Origin: Dyella_A sp035685805
GTDB taxonomy: Bacteria; Pseudomonadota; Gammaproteobacteria; Xanthomonadales; Rhodanobacteraceae
DNA: 64,000 bases
NCBI RefSeq assembly: GCF_035685805.1
Contig: NZ_DASSAB010000049.1
Coordinates: 1 to 64,000 of the forward strand
Direction of reading: 5' to 3'
Shown here: positions 36,003-44,996 of the stretch, piece by piece
Layout of the letters: each line of letters begins with the position of its first letter
Position numbering within the stretch: the stretch's first letter is position 1
Translations under genes and position numbers: made by a program
Notes under the pieces: generated by a model
The model's database searches: none
The model's input: the letters and a program-made list of their open reading frames with translations, nothing else
What the model was told of the DNA's origin: nothing

Positions 36003-37514
36003 TCAGTCTGCTTCGGTGCCGTTGGCGAGATGGCTGTGCCTGCGGCCGTAGAGGTAGTAGACGACGATGCCGATAGCCGCCCAGCCGAAGAACAGCTCGA
36101 GCGTGGTGGAGCCGAGATTCAGGAACAGCATCAGGCAGCCAGCGACGGCCAGCGGGCAGATGACCCACACCATCGGCGTGCGGAACGGACGTGGCCGCTG
36201 CGGTTCACGCACGCGCAGCACCATCACGCCGATCGAGACCATGACGAAGGCGAACAACGTGCCCGAGTTGGTGATGGCTGCCAGCTTGCCGACCGGGAAC
36301 AGGGCGGCGAAGAGCGAGACCGCCACGCCGGTGATCATCGTCAGCACGTGGGGCGTGTTGAAGCGCGGATGCAGCTTGGACAGCCCGCCCGGGAGCAGGC
36401 CGTCGCGCGACATGGTGAAGAAGATCCGGGTCTGGCCGAAGATCATCACCAGGATCACGGAGGGCAGCGCGAGCACAGCAGCCAGGCCGACCAGATTGCC
36501 GATGTTGGGGAACCCGAGCAGGCGCAGAACGTGTGCCAGCGGCTCCTTGCTGCAGACCAGCGCCTGCGAACCCTCGCAAGCGGCAGCCATGGCCAGCGTG
36601 CCGGGCTGAAGGGCGGCGCCGTCTGCGCCCATCATCGGCTGCGAGCCCACCGAGCCCACCGCGCCGTAACCCACCAACAGGTAGAACACCGTGCAGATCG
36701 CCAGCGAGCCGATCAGGCCGATGGGAATGTTGCGGTTCGGATTCTTGGTCTCTTCGGCAGCGGTCGACACGGCATCGAAACCGACGTAGGCAAAGAAGAT
36801 CGATGCTGCCGCGCCGAGCACGCCGATACCGCCCAGCGGCGTGCCCCAGCCATTGGGTGCGAACGGGTGGAAGTTCGGGCTCTTGGCGGCGGGTACCGCG
36901 ATCAGGATGAACGCGGTGAGCGCGACGATCTTGATCGCCACGAGTATGGCGTTGACCTTCGCCGATTTGGACGTGCCCACCAGCAGCAGCAGGGCGATGA
37001 CCAGCGATATCCCGAAGGCCAGCAGGTTGAAGGTGCCGCCCTCGTAAGGGCCCACCCGCAGCGCCTCCGGCAGCGCCATGGCGCCGGGCTGTACCAGTCC
37101 GAACAGGTCGCTGTGGGCCAGCAGGCCGTTCATGTATCCGGACCAGCCCACGGCCACGGTGCCGGCGGCGATCGCGTACTCCAGCACCAGCGCCCAGCCG
37201 ACGATCCAGGCGATCGGCTCGCCCATGACGCCGTACGTGTAGGTATACGCGGAACCTGCGACGGGAATCATCGACGCGAGCTCGGCGTAGGCAAGAGCCG
37301 CCAGTGCACACACAACCGCGGCAATCACGAAGGCAACCATCATGCCGGGGCCGGCTTTCTGGCCTGCTTCGGCGGTCAACACGAAGATGCCGGTGCCGAT
37401 GATGGCTCCGACGCCCATCAAGGTCAGCTGGATCGGGCCGAGCTGGCGGGTGAGGCTCTTCTTCTCGGCCGTTGCAAGAATCTGGTCTAGCGGCTTAACG
37501 CGCTGAAAAAGCAT
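36003..37514 (-). CDS. APC-family amino acid permease, copy 2
   Basis: This 503-residue transporter is of the same branch as the gene following it, with GVGAIIGTGIFVLTAEAG in the first helix and FFAYVGFDAVSTAAEE in the sixth region. It has an extra loop of about 40 residues (with SQPMMGADGAALQPG) absent from copy 1. ATG 37514 has GGGGAA upstream and gives MLFQRVKPLDQ. The two copies look like an old tandem duplication that has diverged. Cationic amino acids are a likely but unproven substrate. Confidence 0.9.
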   Translation of the reverse strand: MLFQRVKPLDQILATAEKKSLTRQLGPIQLTLMGVGAIIGTGIFVLTAEAGQKAGPGMMVAFVIAAVVCALAALAYAELASMIPVAGSAYTYTYGVMGEPIAWIVGWALVLEYAIAAGTVAVGWSGYMNGLLAHSDLFGLVQPGAMALPEALRVGPYEGGTFNLLAFGISLVIALLLLVGTSKSAKVNAILVAIKIVALTAFILIAVPAAKSPNFHPFAPNGWGTPLGGIGVLGAAASIFFAYVGFDAVSTAAEETKNPNRNIPIGLIGSLAICTVFYLLVGYGAVGSVGSQPMMGADGAALQPGTLAMAAACEGSQALVCSKEPLAHVLRLLGFPNIGNLVGLAAVLALPSVILVMIFGQTRIFFTMSRDGLLPGGLSKLHPRFNTPHVLTMITGVAVSLFAALFPVGKLAAITNSGTLFAFVMVSIGVMVLRVREPQRPRPFRTPMVWVICPLAVAGCLMLFLNLGSTTLELFFGWAAIGIVVYYLYGRRHSHLANGTEAD

Positions 37515-37711
37515 GTAGTGATTCCCCGTGGAAACAGACGCCATCCCCATGGCGGCACTGCGTGGTTGTAGCCACGGCAGGCGGAGGTGACGGGCAACCT
37601 TAGCCGACGGCGCAGGGGGGTACAAGCGCCAACGGATAGATGGACGCAGCTTAAAATCGGCGGCTTTCGCCGCGTCCCTGGAGCGACATTCTGGATACCT
37701 CGATAGAGCAC

Positions 37712-38242
37712 TTGCGCGCTGCACTGCAGCGATTCCCGGCCGGCGACGATGTGGCCAACTCGGCGGCTACGTTCCTGGCCTTTCTCGAATCATCTTCCGA
37801 GGTGTTTCATCGTCACCACGGCCCGGGTCACTTCACCGGATCGGCGTGGCTGGTGAGTGCTGACGGCGAGCGTGTGCTGCTTACGCACCACCGCAAGCTG
37901 GACCGTTGGCTGCAGCTGGGCGGGCACGCCGATGGCGACAGCAACCTTTCCGCGGTGGCGCTCCGGGAGGCGCAGGAGGAGTCCGGCCTGGCGGATCTGC
38001 AGGTCGATCCGCGCATCTTCGATATCGATCGGCACTGGATCCCGGCCCGAGCCCATGAGCCGGGGCACTGGCATTTCGACGTGCGCTATGTGGTGCGGGC
38101 TACGGGCAGCGAGCGCTTCGCCGTCGGCGACGAATCTCTGGCGCTGGCGTGGGTGCCGATCGCCCCGCTGGTGGGCGATCCGGCGATTGAGCCATCGCTG
38201 CGGCGGATGGCTCGGCGCTGGCTTGCGCAGGAGCGGCGATGA
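37712..38242 (+). CDS. NUDIX hydrolase
   Basis: This NUDIX-fold pyrophosphohydrolase has about 176 residues. The NUDIX box is GGHADGDSNLSAVALREAQEE, matching REUxEExGU, but with Ser where the first Glu of the motif usually stands. The start is uncertain: TTG 37712 is the nearest standard start, but upstream codons (CTG 37691, giving LDTSIEHLRAALQRF) look like native N-terminus after a GGAG-like site. Substrate unknown. It is divergent from the permease and convergent with the dioxygenase gene. Confidence 0.85.
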   Translation: MRAALQRFPAGDDVANSAATFLAFLESSSEVFHRHHGPGHFTGSAWLVSADGERVLLTHHRKLDRWLQLGGHADGDSNLSAVALREAQEESGLADLQVDPRIFDIDRHWIPARAHEPGHWHFDVRYVVRATGSERFAVGDESLALAWVPIAPLVGDPAIEPSLRRMARRWLAQERR

Positions 38243-38256
38243 TCGGTTTGGCCAAG

Positions 38257-38766
38257 TCAGCTTGCGGGGTGGACATGGCCGCACTGTGCGCAGGTACGCC
38301 GGTCGAGCGAGTCACGGAAGCGTTTGAACACGGGCGGGAAATCCGTTTCGATGTCGCTGAGGACAAAGTACTCCTCGTACAGTTTGTGGTTGCACCTTGG
38401 ACAGAACCACATCAGCCCGTCGCGCTCGCCGGGTTGCCGACGTCGCTCGATCACCAGCCCGACGGACCCCGCTGGTCGCTGCGGTGAGTGCGCCACGCGT
38501 GGTGGCAGGTAGAACAGCTCGCCGGCGCGGATCGGTATCTCGCGCATCGCGCCGTTCTCCTGCACCTTGAGCACCATGGTGCCTTCCACCTGATAGAAGA
38601 ACTCGGCGCCTTCATCGTGGTGATAGTCGCTGCGGGCGTTGGGTCCGCCGACCACCATCACGATGAAGTCGTCGTCGACGATGCACTTGTTACCCACTGG
38701 CGGTTCGAGCAAGTGGCGATGCTCGTCTATCCAGCCTTGCAGGTTGAGCGGGCGGAGCAGGGACAT
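38257..38766 (-). CDS. nbaC: 3-hydroxyanthranilate 3,4-dioxygenase
   Basis: This 169-residue cupin dioxygenase opens the ring of 3-hydroxyanthranilate, giving the precursor of quinolinate in the kynurenine route to NAD. The iron ligands are in DYHHDEGAEFFYQVEG and a later His in PPRVAHSPQRP. A C-terminal rubredoxin-like site (CPRCNH and CAQCGH) is typical of bacterial forms. ATG 38766 gives MSLLRPLNLQGWIDEHR. It appears as a lone gene; the other kynurenine-pathway genes are not in this window. Confidence 0.94.
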   Translation of the reverse strand: MSLLRPLNLQGWIDEHRHLLEPPVGNKCIVDDDFIVMVVGGPNARSDYHHDEGAEFFYQVEGTMVLKVQENGAMREIPIRAGELFYLPPRVAHSPQRPAGSVGLVIERRRQPGERDGLMWFCPRCNHKLYEEYFVLSDIETDFPPVFKRFRDSLDRRTCAQCGHVHPAS

Positions 38767-38875
38767 GCGATGCCTTGGCGTGGTGCGGCGCGCCAACATA
38801 GCGCTCCGGGCCCGGCAAGAAAATGCCCCGGCAGGGCCGGGGCAAAGGGGAGGTGACGCGGTTACGAGAGCCGGA

Positions 38876-39472
38876 TTACGGCATCAGCACGGTGTCGATC
38901 ACGTGGATCACGCCATTGGACTGGTTCACGTCGGCAATGGTGACGTGCCCGGTGTTGCCTTTGTCGTCGGTGATGGCGACGCCCTTGGCATCCTTCGAGA
39001 AGGTCAGGGAATCACCTTCGACAGTCTTGACCGTGGCCTTGCCGCCGCCCTTCTTGATCAATGCGAGCACGTCGGCCGCGCTCACCTTGCCGGCAACCAC
39101 GTGGTAGGTCAGCACCTTGGTCAGCGTGGCCTTATTCTCGGGCTTCAGCAGCGTGTCGACGGTACCGGCGGGGAGCGCCGCGAAGGCTTCGTTGGTGGGG
39201 GCAAACACGGTAAACGGCCCGGGGCCCGAGAGCGTGTCGACCAGGCCGGCGGCCTTCACGGCGGCGACCAGCGTGGTGTGGTCCTTCGAATTGACCGCGT
39301 TCTCGATAATGTTCTTCGAGGGATACATCGGCGCGCCGCCGACCTCGACAGTCTTTTCCATGCTCATGCCAGACATGTTGCCGGGCGCGGCCATGGCGGG
39401 CGCGGCGCACACGCCGGCGAGGGCAAGAACGAGCGCAGTGGAGAGAGCACGGCTGCGGTTGACGAGCTTCAT
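38876..39472 (-). CDS. Secreted fasciclin-domain protein
   Basis: This 198-residue exported protein has a signal peptide (residues 1-28, ending PAMAA) and one fasciclin (FAS1) domain with the motifs TVFAPTNEAFAALP and VLTYHVVAGKV. FAS1 proteins are adhesion-type surface or periplasmic proteins. It lies just downstream of the anti-sigma and ECF sigma genes on the same strand, the same trio seen for SigK, RskA and the MPT70/MPT83 antigens in mycobacteria. A leader hairpin that can hide its ribosome binding site lies immediately upstream. Confidence 0.93.
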   Translation of the reverse strand: MKLVNRSRALSTALVLALAGVCAAPAMAAPGNMSGMSMEKTVEVGGAPMYPSKNIIENAVNSKDHTTLVAAVKAAGLVDTLSGPGPFTVFAPTNEAFAALPAGTVDTLLKPENKATLTKVLTYHVVAGKVSAADVLALIKKGGGKATVKTVEGDSLTFSKDAKGVAITDDKGNTGHVTIADVNQSNGVIHVIDTVLMP

Positions 39473-39473
39473 G

Positions 39474-39530
39474 GGCGTATCTCCTGTGGGGAACAATGGG
39501 CTTCAACAGAGGAAGCTCAGGAGATACGCC
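39474..39530 (-). promoter_or_regulatory. 5' leader hairpin sequestering the fasciclin ribosome binding site
   Basis: On the minus strand, GGCGTATCTCCTG (39530-39518) is a perfect 13-base complement of CAGGAGATACGCC (39486-39474), which ends one base before the ATG. The right arm holds the Shine-Dalgarno sequence AGGAG at normal spacing, and the left arm holds TCTCCT, which would cover it. The 31-base loop contains a smaller stem, GCTTC with GAAGC. This is the layout of an RNA thermometer or a translational switch. Function is inferred; the pairing is seen directly. Confidence 0.65.
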
Positions 39531-39616
39531 TGCAGCGACGGCGAGGATGCAGCGAGTCAACCACTGCGACAGAACGCCTCATCACGATCGGCCGCCCCGA
39601 TGGGGCGGCCACAGGC

Positions 39617-40369
39617 TCACGCGCCGCTGATGGCGCCCTTGGCGATGATCGGGCCGGTCGCCTGCCCGGTCGGCGAGCCGCCCAGCGGCTCGTTCGACAC
39701 CGCAAGCAATGCCTTGGCGCTGAGGCGCGCCAGCAGGTCCGCGCGAAGATGCACGGTGGTCGGCTTGTTCGGCGCGATCACGCCGAGCGAAATCGGCTTT
39801 TCGCCCGGAGGCACCAGCCAGAGCTCGGCCGAGCGATCGGACGCAAGAGCTGCAGGCGTGGCTGGCACGATCACCATGCTGGACTGCTTGAGGTCCATGG
39901 TGGCGGTCCAGCCGGCGACGCCATTGTCCTGGGCGATGCTCGCGACCATGTACTCGGGACCCGCCGGCGCGGACGCCGGTGCCTGCGGTGCTGCAGGCGC
40001 GACGAACCACAGCGCGAAGCTTGCCGCGGCGGCGAGGGTGGCGCCGGCGCCGATCCAGCGCCACAGCTGCAGGCTGTTCCACCAACCGGCCCGGTCGGCC
40101 GCGGGGGCCGACCGGGCGCGTGTGGACGCAGCGGCATCGAGCCCGAGCGACTCGCGGATCCGCACCCAGACATATTGCGCCGGCTGCACCGGTTCGATGT
40201 CCTCGCTGAGCGGCATCAGATGACGCTGCCACAGCGATACGGCGGCAGCCGCGGACGGGTCCGCGCGCACTTCTTCTTCCACTGCCGTGCGCGCGTCGGC
40301 GTCCAACACGCCAAGCACGTACTCGGCGTATCGAAGCTCTTCCTGGCTGGGTGGCATCGGGTTGTTCAT
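39617..40369 (-). CDS. Anti-sigma factor, RskA family
   Basis: This 250-residue inner-membrane protein has a cytoplasmic N-terminal anti-sigma domain (EELRYAEYVLGVLDADART, then LWQRHLMPL), one membrane segment near residues 117-137, and a periplasmic RskA-type domain with AELWLVPPGEKPISLGVI. It would hold the upstream ECF sigma factor inactive until cleaved or released. ATG 40369 overlaps the sigma stop (ATGA), showing tight coupling. It ends 144 bases before the fasciclin start. Confidence 0.9.
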   Translation of the reverse strand: MNNPMPPSQEELRYAEYVLGVLDADARTAVEEEVRADPSAAAAVSLWQRHLMPLSEDIEPVQPAQYVWVRIRESLGLDAAASTRARSAPAADRAGWWNSLQLWRWIGAGATLAAAASFALWFVAPAAPQAPASAPAGPEYMVASIAQDNGVAGWTATMDLKQSSMVIVPATPAALASDRSAELWLVPPGEKPISLGVIAPNKPTTVHLRADLLARLSAKALLAVSNEPLGGSPTGQATGPIIAKGAISGA

Positions 40370-40923
40370 TGCTCCAGACATATCCGCAGGCGTATCAGGC
40401 TGCGCCGGATCCAGCTTTTCATGGTTCCCAGCGGCACCCGGCAACGTGCAGCCAAATCGTTATACGTGGCGCCTGAGAAAAAGGCTTCACGGATGGCGGA
40501 CTTCTGTTGCGGCTCGAGGCCGTCGAGGCAGCGCTCCAGTCGCTTGCGCTCCTGGCTGCTCTGGGTGTTGGCGGCGGGGCCGGGGCCCTCGTCGGCGAGA
40601 TCGAGCATCATCGTGTCGTCCATGGTCGACTCACGATGCTGGCGCAGCCGGTCGATCGAGCGGTTGCGCGCCATGGTGACGAGCCACGTGGTGGCGCTGG
40701 CCTTGGACGGATCGAAGCTTTCGGCGCGACGCCATACGGTGGTGAACACCTCCTGCAATACCTCTTCGGCATCGGAGCGATCCCGCAACATGCGCATGCA
40801 CACGCCAAACAAACGTGATGACGTGCGGCGGTAGAGCTCGGCGAACGCCCGCTGATCGTGCCGGCTGGTAGCGGCCAGCAGCTCGGCCAACTCCTCACGC
40901 TCGGTCGTATCGACGGCGCTCAT
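40366..40923 (-). CDS. ECF sigma factor, SigK-like
   Basis: This 185-residue group IV sigma factor has region 2 (AFAELYRRTSSRLFGVCMRML, then DAEEVLQEVFTTVWRRAESFD and WLVTMARNRSIDRLR) and region 4 (LEPQQKSAIREAFFSGATYND, then VPLGTMKSWIRRSLIRLR). The coupled RskA-type anti-sigma gene and the downstream fasciclin gene match the SigK class. It probably directs its own operon, but no -35/-10 element with AAC-type spacing could be assigned with confidence in the 120-base gap to parE. Confidence 0.92.
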   Translation of the reverse strand: MSAVDTTEREELAELLAATSRHDQRAFAELYRRTSSRLFGVCMRMLRDRSDAEEVLQEVFTTVWRRAESFDPSKASATTWLVTMARNRSIDRLRQHRESTMDDTMMLDLADEGPGPAANTQSSQERKRLERCLDGLEPQQKSAIREAFFSGATYNDLAARCRVPLGTMKSWIRRSLIRLRICLEQ

Positions 40924-41043
40924 GCAGTCGCGGCCCGGCGCAGAGGCGCAACGCTGGATCGGAGGCAGGTGAAGGTTGTGTGTGTGCGCATGGGTCGAAG
41001 CATGGCTTCTGGCGCTTTCGCGGGCAAGAGGCGCGCGGCCACC

Positions 41044-42933
41044 TCACACCTCCAGCGTCGCGAGGTCGCCTTTTTCCTCCAACCACGACTTGCGGTCGCC
41101 GGCGCGCTTCTTGGCCAGCAGCATGTCCATCAGCCGCGCCGTGCCCTCGCCGTCGTCGACCGTAAGCTGCACCAGCCGGCGGGTGTCGGGGTGAATCGTG
41201 GACTCGCGCAATTGGGCCGGGTTCATCTCGCCCAGCCCCTTGAAGCGTGTGGTGCTGACAGCCCCCTTCATCTTTTCGCGCTCGATGCGATCGAGCATGG
41301 CCTGCTTCTCGCCCTCGTCCAGGCAATAGAAGACCTGCTTGCCCACATCCACGCGGAACAGTGGCGGCATCGCCACGAACACGTGGCCTTCGCGCACCAG
41401 CGCGGGAAAGTGCTTGAGGAACAACGCCGAAAGCAGGGTGGCGATGTGCAGGCCGTCGGAGTCGGCATCGGCCAGGATCACCACTTTGCCGTAGCGCAAC
41501 CCGGAGAGGTCGTCCTTGCCCGGGTCGCAGCCGATGGCTACCGCGAGGTTGTGCACTTCCTCGGAAGCCAGCACCGAGGTGGATTCGACCTCCCAGGTAT
41601 TGAGGATCTTGCCGCGCAGCGGAAGGATCGCCTGGAAATCCTTGTCGCGCGCCTGCTTCGCGCTGCCGCCGGCCGAATCACCCTCCACCAGGAACAGCTC
41701 GGTGCGGGTCAGGTCGGTGGCGCTGCAGTCGGCCAGCTTGCCGGGCAGGGCGGGGCCCTGGGTGATCTTCTTGCGCACCACCTGCTTGGCGGCCTTGAGC
41801 CGTGCGCTGGCACGCTCGATCGCAAGCTGGGCGATCTTCTCGCCCAGATCCACATGCTGGTTGAGCCAGAGGCTGAAGGCATCGTGGATGACGTTTTCCA
41901 CCAGCGCCGCCGCCTGCCGCGACGACAGCCGCTCCTTGGTCTGGCCGGCGAACTGCGGATCCAGCAGCTTCGCGCTGAGCACGAAGGCCAGGCGCTCCCA
42001 CACGTCCTCCGGTGCCAGCTTGACGCCGCGCGGAAGCAGGTTGCGGATGTCGCAGAACTCGCGGATCGCGTTGGTCAGGCCGGTACGCAGGCCGTTGACG
42101 TGGGTGCCGCCCTGCGCGGTGGGAATCAGGTTGACGTAGCTTTCCTGCACCAGCTCGCCTTCCGGGAGCCAGGTCAGGGCCACGTCCAGGCCCTCGGTGT
42201 CGCGCGCCACGTGGTGCACGAACAATTCGGCCGGCAGCGCTTCGGCGCCTTCCAGCTCGCCGCGCAGGTAGTCGCGCAGGCCGTCCTCGTAGTGCCACTG
42301 GATGGTTTCGCCGCTGGCCTCGTCCACCAGGGTGACGTTGAGGCCGGCGCACAGCACGGCCTTGGCGCGCAGCAGGTGCTTGAGCTTGGAGACCAGAATC
42401 TTCGGCGAGTCGAAGTACTTCGGGTCGGCCCAGAAATGCACGGTGGTGCCGGTCTTTTTCTTCGGCACCGTGCCGATGATTTCCAGCTCGCTGACCCGGT
42501 CGCCGTGCTCGAACGCCATGCGGTATTCGTTGCCGTCGCGGCGGATGGTCACCTCGACGCGCTGCGACAGCGCGTTGACCACCGACACACCCACGCCGTG
42601 CAGGCCGCCGGAAAAGTTGTAGTTCTTGCCGTTGAACTTGCCGCCCGCGTGGAGGCGGGTGAGGATCAGCTCGACACCCGGCACGCCCTCTTCCGGGTGG
42701 ATGTCCACCGGCATGCCGCGGCCGTCGTCGGTGACCTTGACCGAGCCATCGGCCAGCAGCACCACCTCGATGTTCCTGGCGTGGCCGGCCAAGGCTTCGT
42801 CCACCGAGTTGTCGATGACCTCCTGCGCCAGATGGTTAGGACGCGAGGTGTCGGTGTACATGCCGGGGCGGCGCTTGACCGGGTCCAGGCCGGAAAGGAC
42901 TTCAATATCGGCGGCGTTGTAGCGACTGCTCAT
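41044..42933 (-). CDS. parE: DNA topoisomerase IV subunit B
   Basis: This 629-residue ATPase subunit of topoisomerase IV separates linked daughter chromosomes together with ParC. The N-terminal GHKL ATPase is visible (RPGMYTDTSRPNHLAQEVIDN, GRGMPVDIHPEEG, GGLHGVGVSVVNALS), followed by the transducer and a TOPRIM domain with VEGDSAGGSAKQARD and the acidic DADSDG. The start ATG 42933 gives MSSRYNAADIEVLSGLDPV; the open frame runs further upstream without family similarity. parC is not in the window. Confidence 0.97.
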   Translation of the reverse strand: MSSRYNAADIEVLSGLDPVKRRPGMYTDTSRPNHLAQEVIDNSVDEALAGHARNIEVVLLADGSVKVTDDGRGMPVDIHPEEGVPGVELILTRLHAGGKFNGKNYNFSGGLHGVGVSVVNALSQRVEVTIRRDGNEYRMAFEHGDRVSELEIIGTVPKKKTGTTVHFWADPKYFDSPKILVSKLKHLLRAKAVLCAGLNVTLVDEASGETIQWHYEDGLRDYLRGELEGAEALPAELFVHHVARDTEGLDVALTWLPEGELVQESYVNLIPTAQGGTHVNGLRTGLTNAIREFCDIRNLLPRGVKLAPEDVWERLAFVLSAKLLDPQFAGQTKERLSSRQAAALVENVIHDAFSLWLNQHVDLGEKIAQLAIERASARLKAAKQVVRKKITQGPALPGKLADCSATDLTRTELFLVEGDSAGGSAKQARDKDFQAILPLRGKILNTWEVESTSVLASEEVHNLAVAIGCDPGKDDLSGLRYGKVVILADADSDGLHIATLLSALFLKHFPALVREGHVFVAMPPLFRVDVGKQVFYCLDEGEKQAMLDRIEREKMKGAVSTTRFKGLGEMNPAQLRESTIHPDTRRLVQLTVDDGEGTARLMDMLLAKKRAGDRKSWLEEKGDLATLEV

Positions 42934-43054
42934 GGATGGGTTCGATTCAGGCTGAGGCGCGGGAGGATGGGAGGTGCCGCCGGTGGGGTCAAGCTGCGGC
43001 AAGGTCGGCGCGTGAGCCTGTGCGATGGTCGTCTCGCGCGCCGCGACAGGCCGA

Positions 43055-44854
43055 TCAGAGCGGGGCGCAGTGGCGCTCCAGCCAGGCGAGGTCGGCGCCA
43101 TCGAGCAGGGGGCTGAGCGCAGTACGCACGCTGGCGTGGTAGTCGTCGAGCCACGCGCGCTCTTCCGGATTGAGCAGGCCAGGCTCCAGCGCGCGACGGT
43201 CGAACGGACACAGAGTGAGCGTTTCAAAGGCGTAGTAGTCGCCGAACTCGGTCTGCTCCGACTCCACGACCAGGGCCAGGTTCTCGTGCCGGATACCGTG
43301 GCGCGCCGGTTTGTACAGGCCCGGTTCGATCGAGGTGATCATGCCCGGCTCCAGCGCCACCAGGGCGCTGCCGGAGACGGGCGGGCGAATGCCTTGCGGA
43401 CCTTCGTGCACATTGAGGAAGTAGCCCACGCCGTGCCCGGTGCCGTGCCCGTAGTCCATGCCGGCCGCCCACAACGGGGCACGGGCCAGGGCGTCGAGCT
43501 GCGGACCGCTGGCACCCTTGGGAAAGCGCGCGCGGGACAGCGCGATCAACCCCTTCATCACCAGCGTGGCGTCGCGGCGCTGTTCTGCGCTGGTCTCGCC
43601 CAGCGCCAGCACGCGAGTGATGTCGGTGGTGCCGCCGAGGTACTGACCGCCCGAGTCGACCAGCAGCAGGCCCTTGCGCTGCAACGTGCTGTGGCTTTCA
43701 GGTGTGGCCCGGTAGTGGGGCAGTGCGCCGTTTGCCTGGTAACCGGCGATCGTGGCGAAGCTCTCGCCCACGAAATGGGGTTGTGCCGCACGTTCCTCGC
43801 GCACCAAGGTGTCCACGTCGAGCTCGGTCTGCACCATGCCGGCCGCAAGCCGCTCTTCCAGCCGGCGGAACGCCCGCACCAGCGCCGCGCCATCGCGGCG
43901 CATCACCTCACGCACATGCGCCAGCTCGCCGCCGGACTTGCGCGCCTTCAGCGCCATGGAGGGGTTGGGCGCCTCGATTCGCCTGACGGCGTCGCGCACT
44001 GCGTCGGCGACGGCACACACCACACGGGAAGCATCCAGCAGCAACGCGGACGAGCCATCGAGCTCGCGCAGCGCATCGCTCACGCTGCGATAGTCGGCCA
44101 GTTGCAGCCCGTCGGTGGCCAGGGCGGCAACGGTTGCGTCCTGCAACTTGCCGCGGTCGACGAACAAGGTGGCACGGCCGTCCGCCTCGATCAGCAGGTG
44201 GGCCAGGAACACCGGGTTGCATTCGACGTCGCTGCCTCGCAGGTTGGTCAGCCACGCGATGTCGTCGAGGCTGGAGATGAGGTGGTGGGTGGCGCCGTGC
44301 CGGCGCATCGCGCTGCGCACCCGCGCCAGCTTGTCGGCCCGCGCCACGCAGGCCCACTGCATGGCGTGTTCGACCACCGGCGCGCGCGGCAGGGCGGGAC
44401 GGTCGCTCCAGATTTCGCCGGGCAGGTCCAGGTCGGTGCGCAGCGAAGCGCCAACCTCGGCCAGCAGGCGCTCGATCTGGCGCTTTGTTCCCAGCGATAC
44501 GCTGTCACCTGCCACGGCAACGACATCTCCCTGGTGCAGATGCTTCTGCAGCCAGCTCAGATGCTCCGGCGCATGCGACACGTGCTGATTCATCAGCGTG
44601 ATGCCGCTGCCGGCAAGCTGCTGCTCGCCCTGGGAGAAATAGCGCGAATCGGTCCACAGGCCGGCATGGTCCGGCGTGACGAGCAGCGTCCCGGCCGAGC
44701 CGGTGAAGCCGGAAAGCCATTCGCGCGCCGACCAATGCCCGGGGAGGTATTCGGACAGGTGCGGGTCGGCCGTGGGGACGAGGCAGGCGGCGGCGCGGTG
44801 CTCGCGCATGGCGGCGCGCAGGGCGGCGAGACGGTCGGGGACGGGTGAGTTCAT
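43055..44854 (-). CDS. pepP: Xaa-Pro aminopeptidase (aminopeptidase P family)
   Basis: This 599-residue M24-family metallopeptidase removes the first residue of peptides with proline at position two. Two creatinase-like N-terminal domains (about 1-300) precede the pita-bread catalytic domain, whose metal ligands fall in LLVDSGGQYLGGTTDIT, GTGHGVGYFLNVHEGP and the later Glu motifs IEPGLY and ENLALVVE. The 600-residue length fits the larger three-domain form found in eukaryotes and many proteobacteria, longer than the 440-residue E. coli PepP. Confidence 0.93.
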   Translation of the reverse strand: MNSPVPDRLAALRAAMREHRAAACLVPTADPHLSEYLPGHWSAREWLSGFTGSAGTLLVTPDHAGLWTDSRYFSQGEQQLAGSGITLMNQHVSHAPEHLSWLQKHLHQGDVVAVAGDSVSLGTKRQIERLLAEVGASLRTDLDLPGEIWSDRPALPRAPVVEHAMQWACVARADKLARVRSAMRRHGATHHLISSLDDIAWLTNLRGSDVECNPVFLAHLLIEADGRATLFVDRGKLQDATVAALATDGLQLADYRSVSDALRELDGSSALLLDASRVVCAVADAVRDAVRRIEAPNPSMALKARKSGGELAHVREVMRRDGAALVRAFRRLEERLAAGMVQTELDVDTLVREERAAQPHFVGESFATIAGYQANGALPHYRATPESHSTLQRKGLLLVDSGGQYLGGTTDITRVLALGETSAEQRRDATLVMKGLIALSRARFPKGASGPQLDALARAPLWAAGMDYGHGTGHGVGYFLNVHEGPQGIRPPVSGSALVALEPGMITSIEPGLYKPARHGIRHENLALVVESEQTEFGDYYAFETLTLCPFDRRALEPGLLNPEERAWLDDYHASVRTALSPLLDGADLAWLERHCAPL

Positions 44855-44996
44855 GCGGCCATGCTATCAGCGCGCCGTCGCGGCGCGCCCCGCGGGGTAG
44901 GTTCGCGTGAACCGATTCCCGGCGATTTGCTCAAGGTGTATCGCGGTCCGGCCCGTCTGCCGCTAAAATGCCTAATTTCCAGCACGGCTGCATCCC

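Noticed and set aside
35730..37490. A 586-residue open frame on the plus strand
   Set aside because: It is antisense to the two permease genes and is rich in His, Gln, Arg and Asp, with no protein family signature.
40858..43116. A 752-residue open frame on the plus strand
   Set aside because: It is antisense to parE, whose GHKL and TOPRIM motifs are intact.
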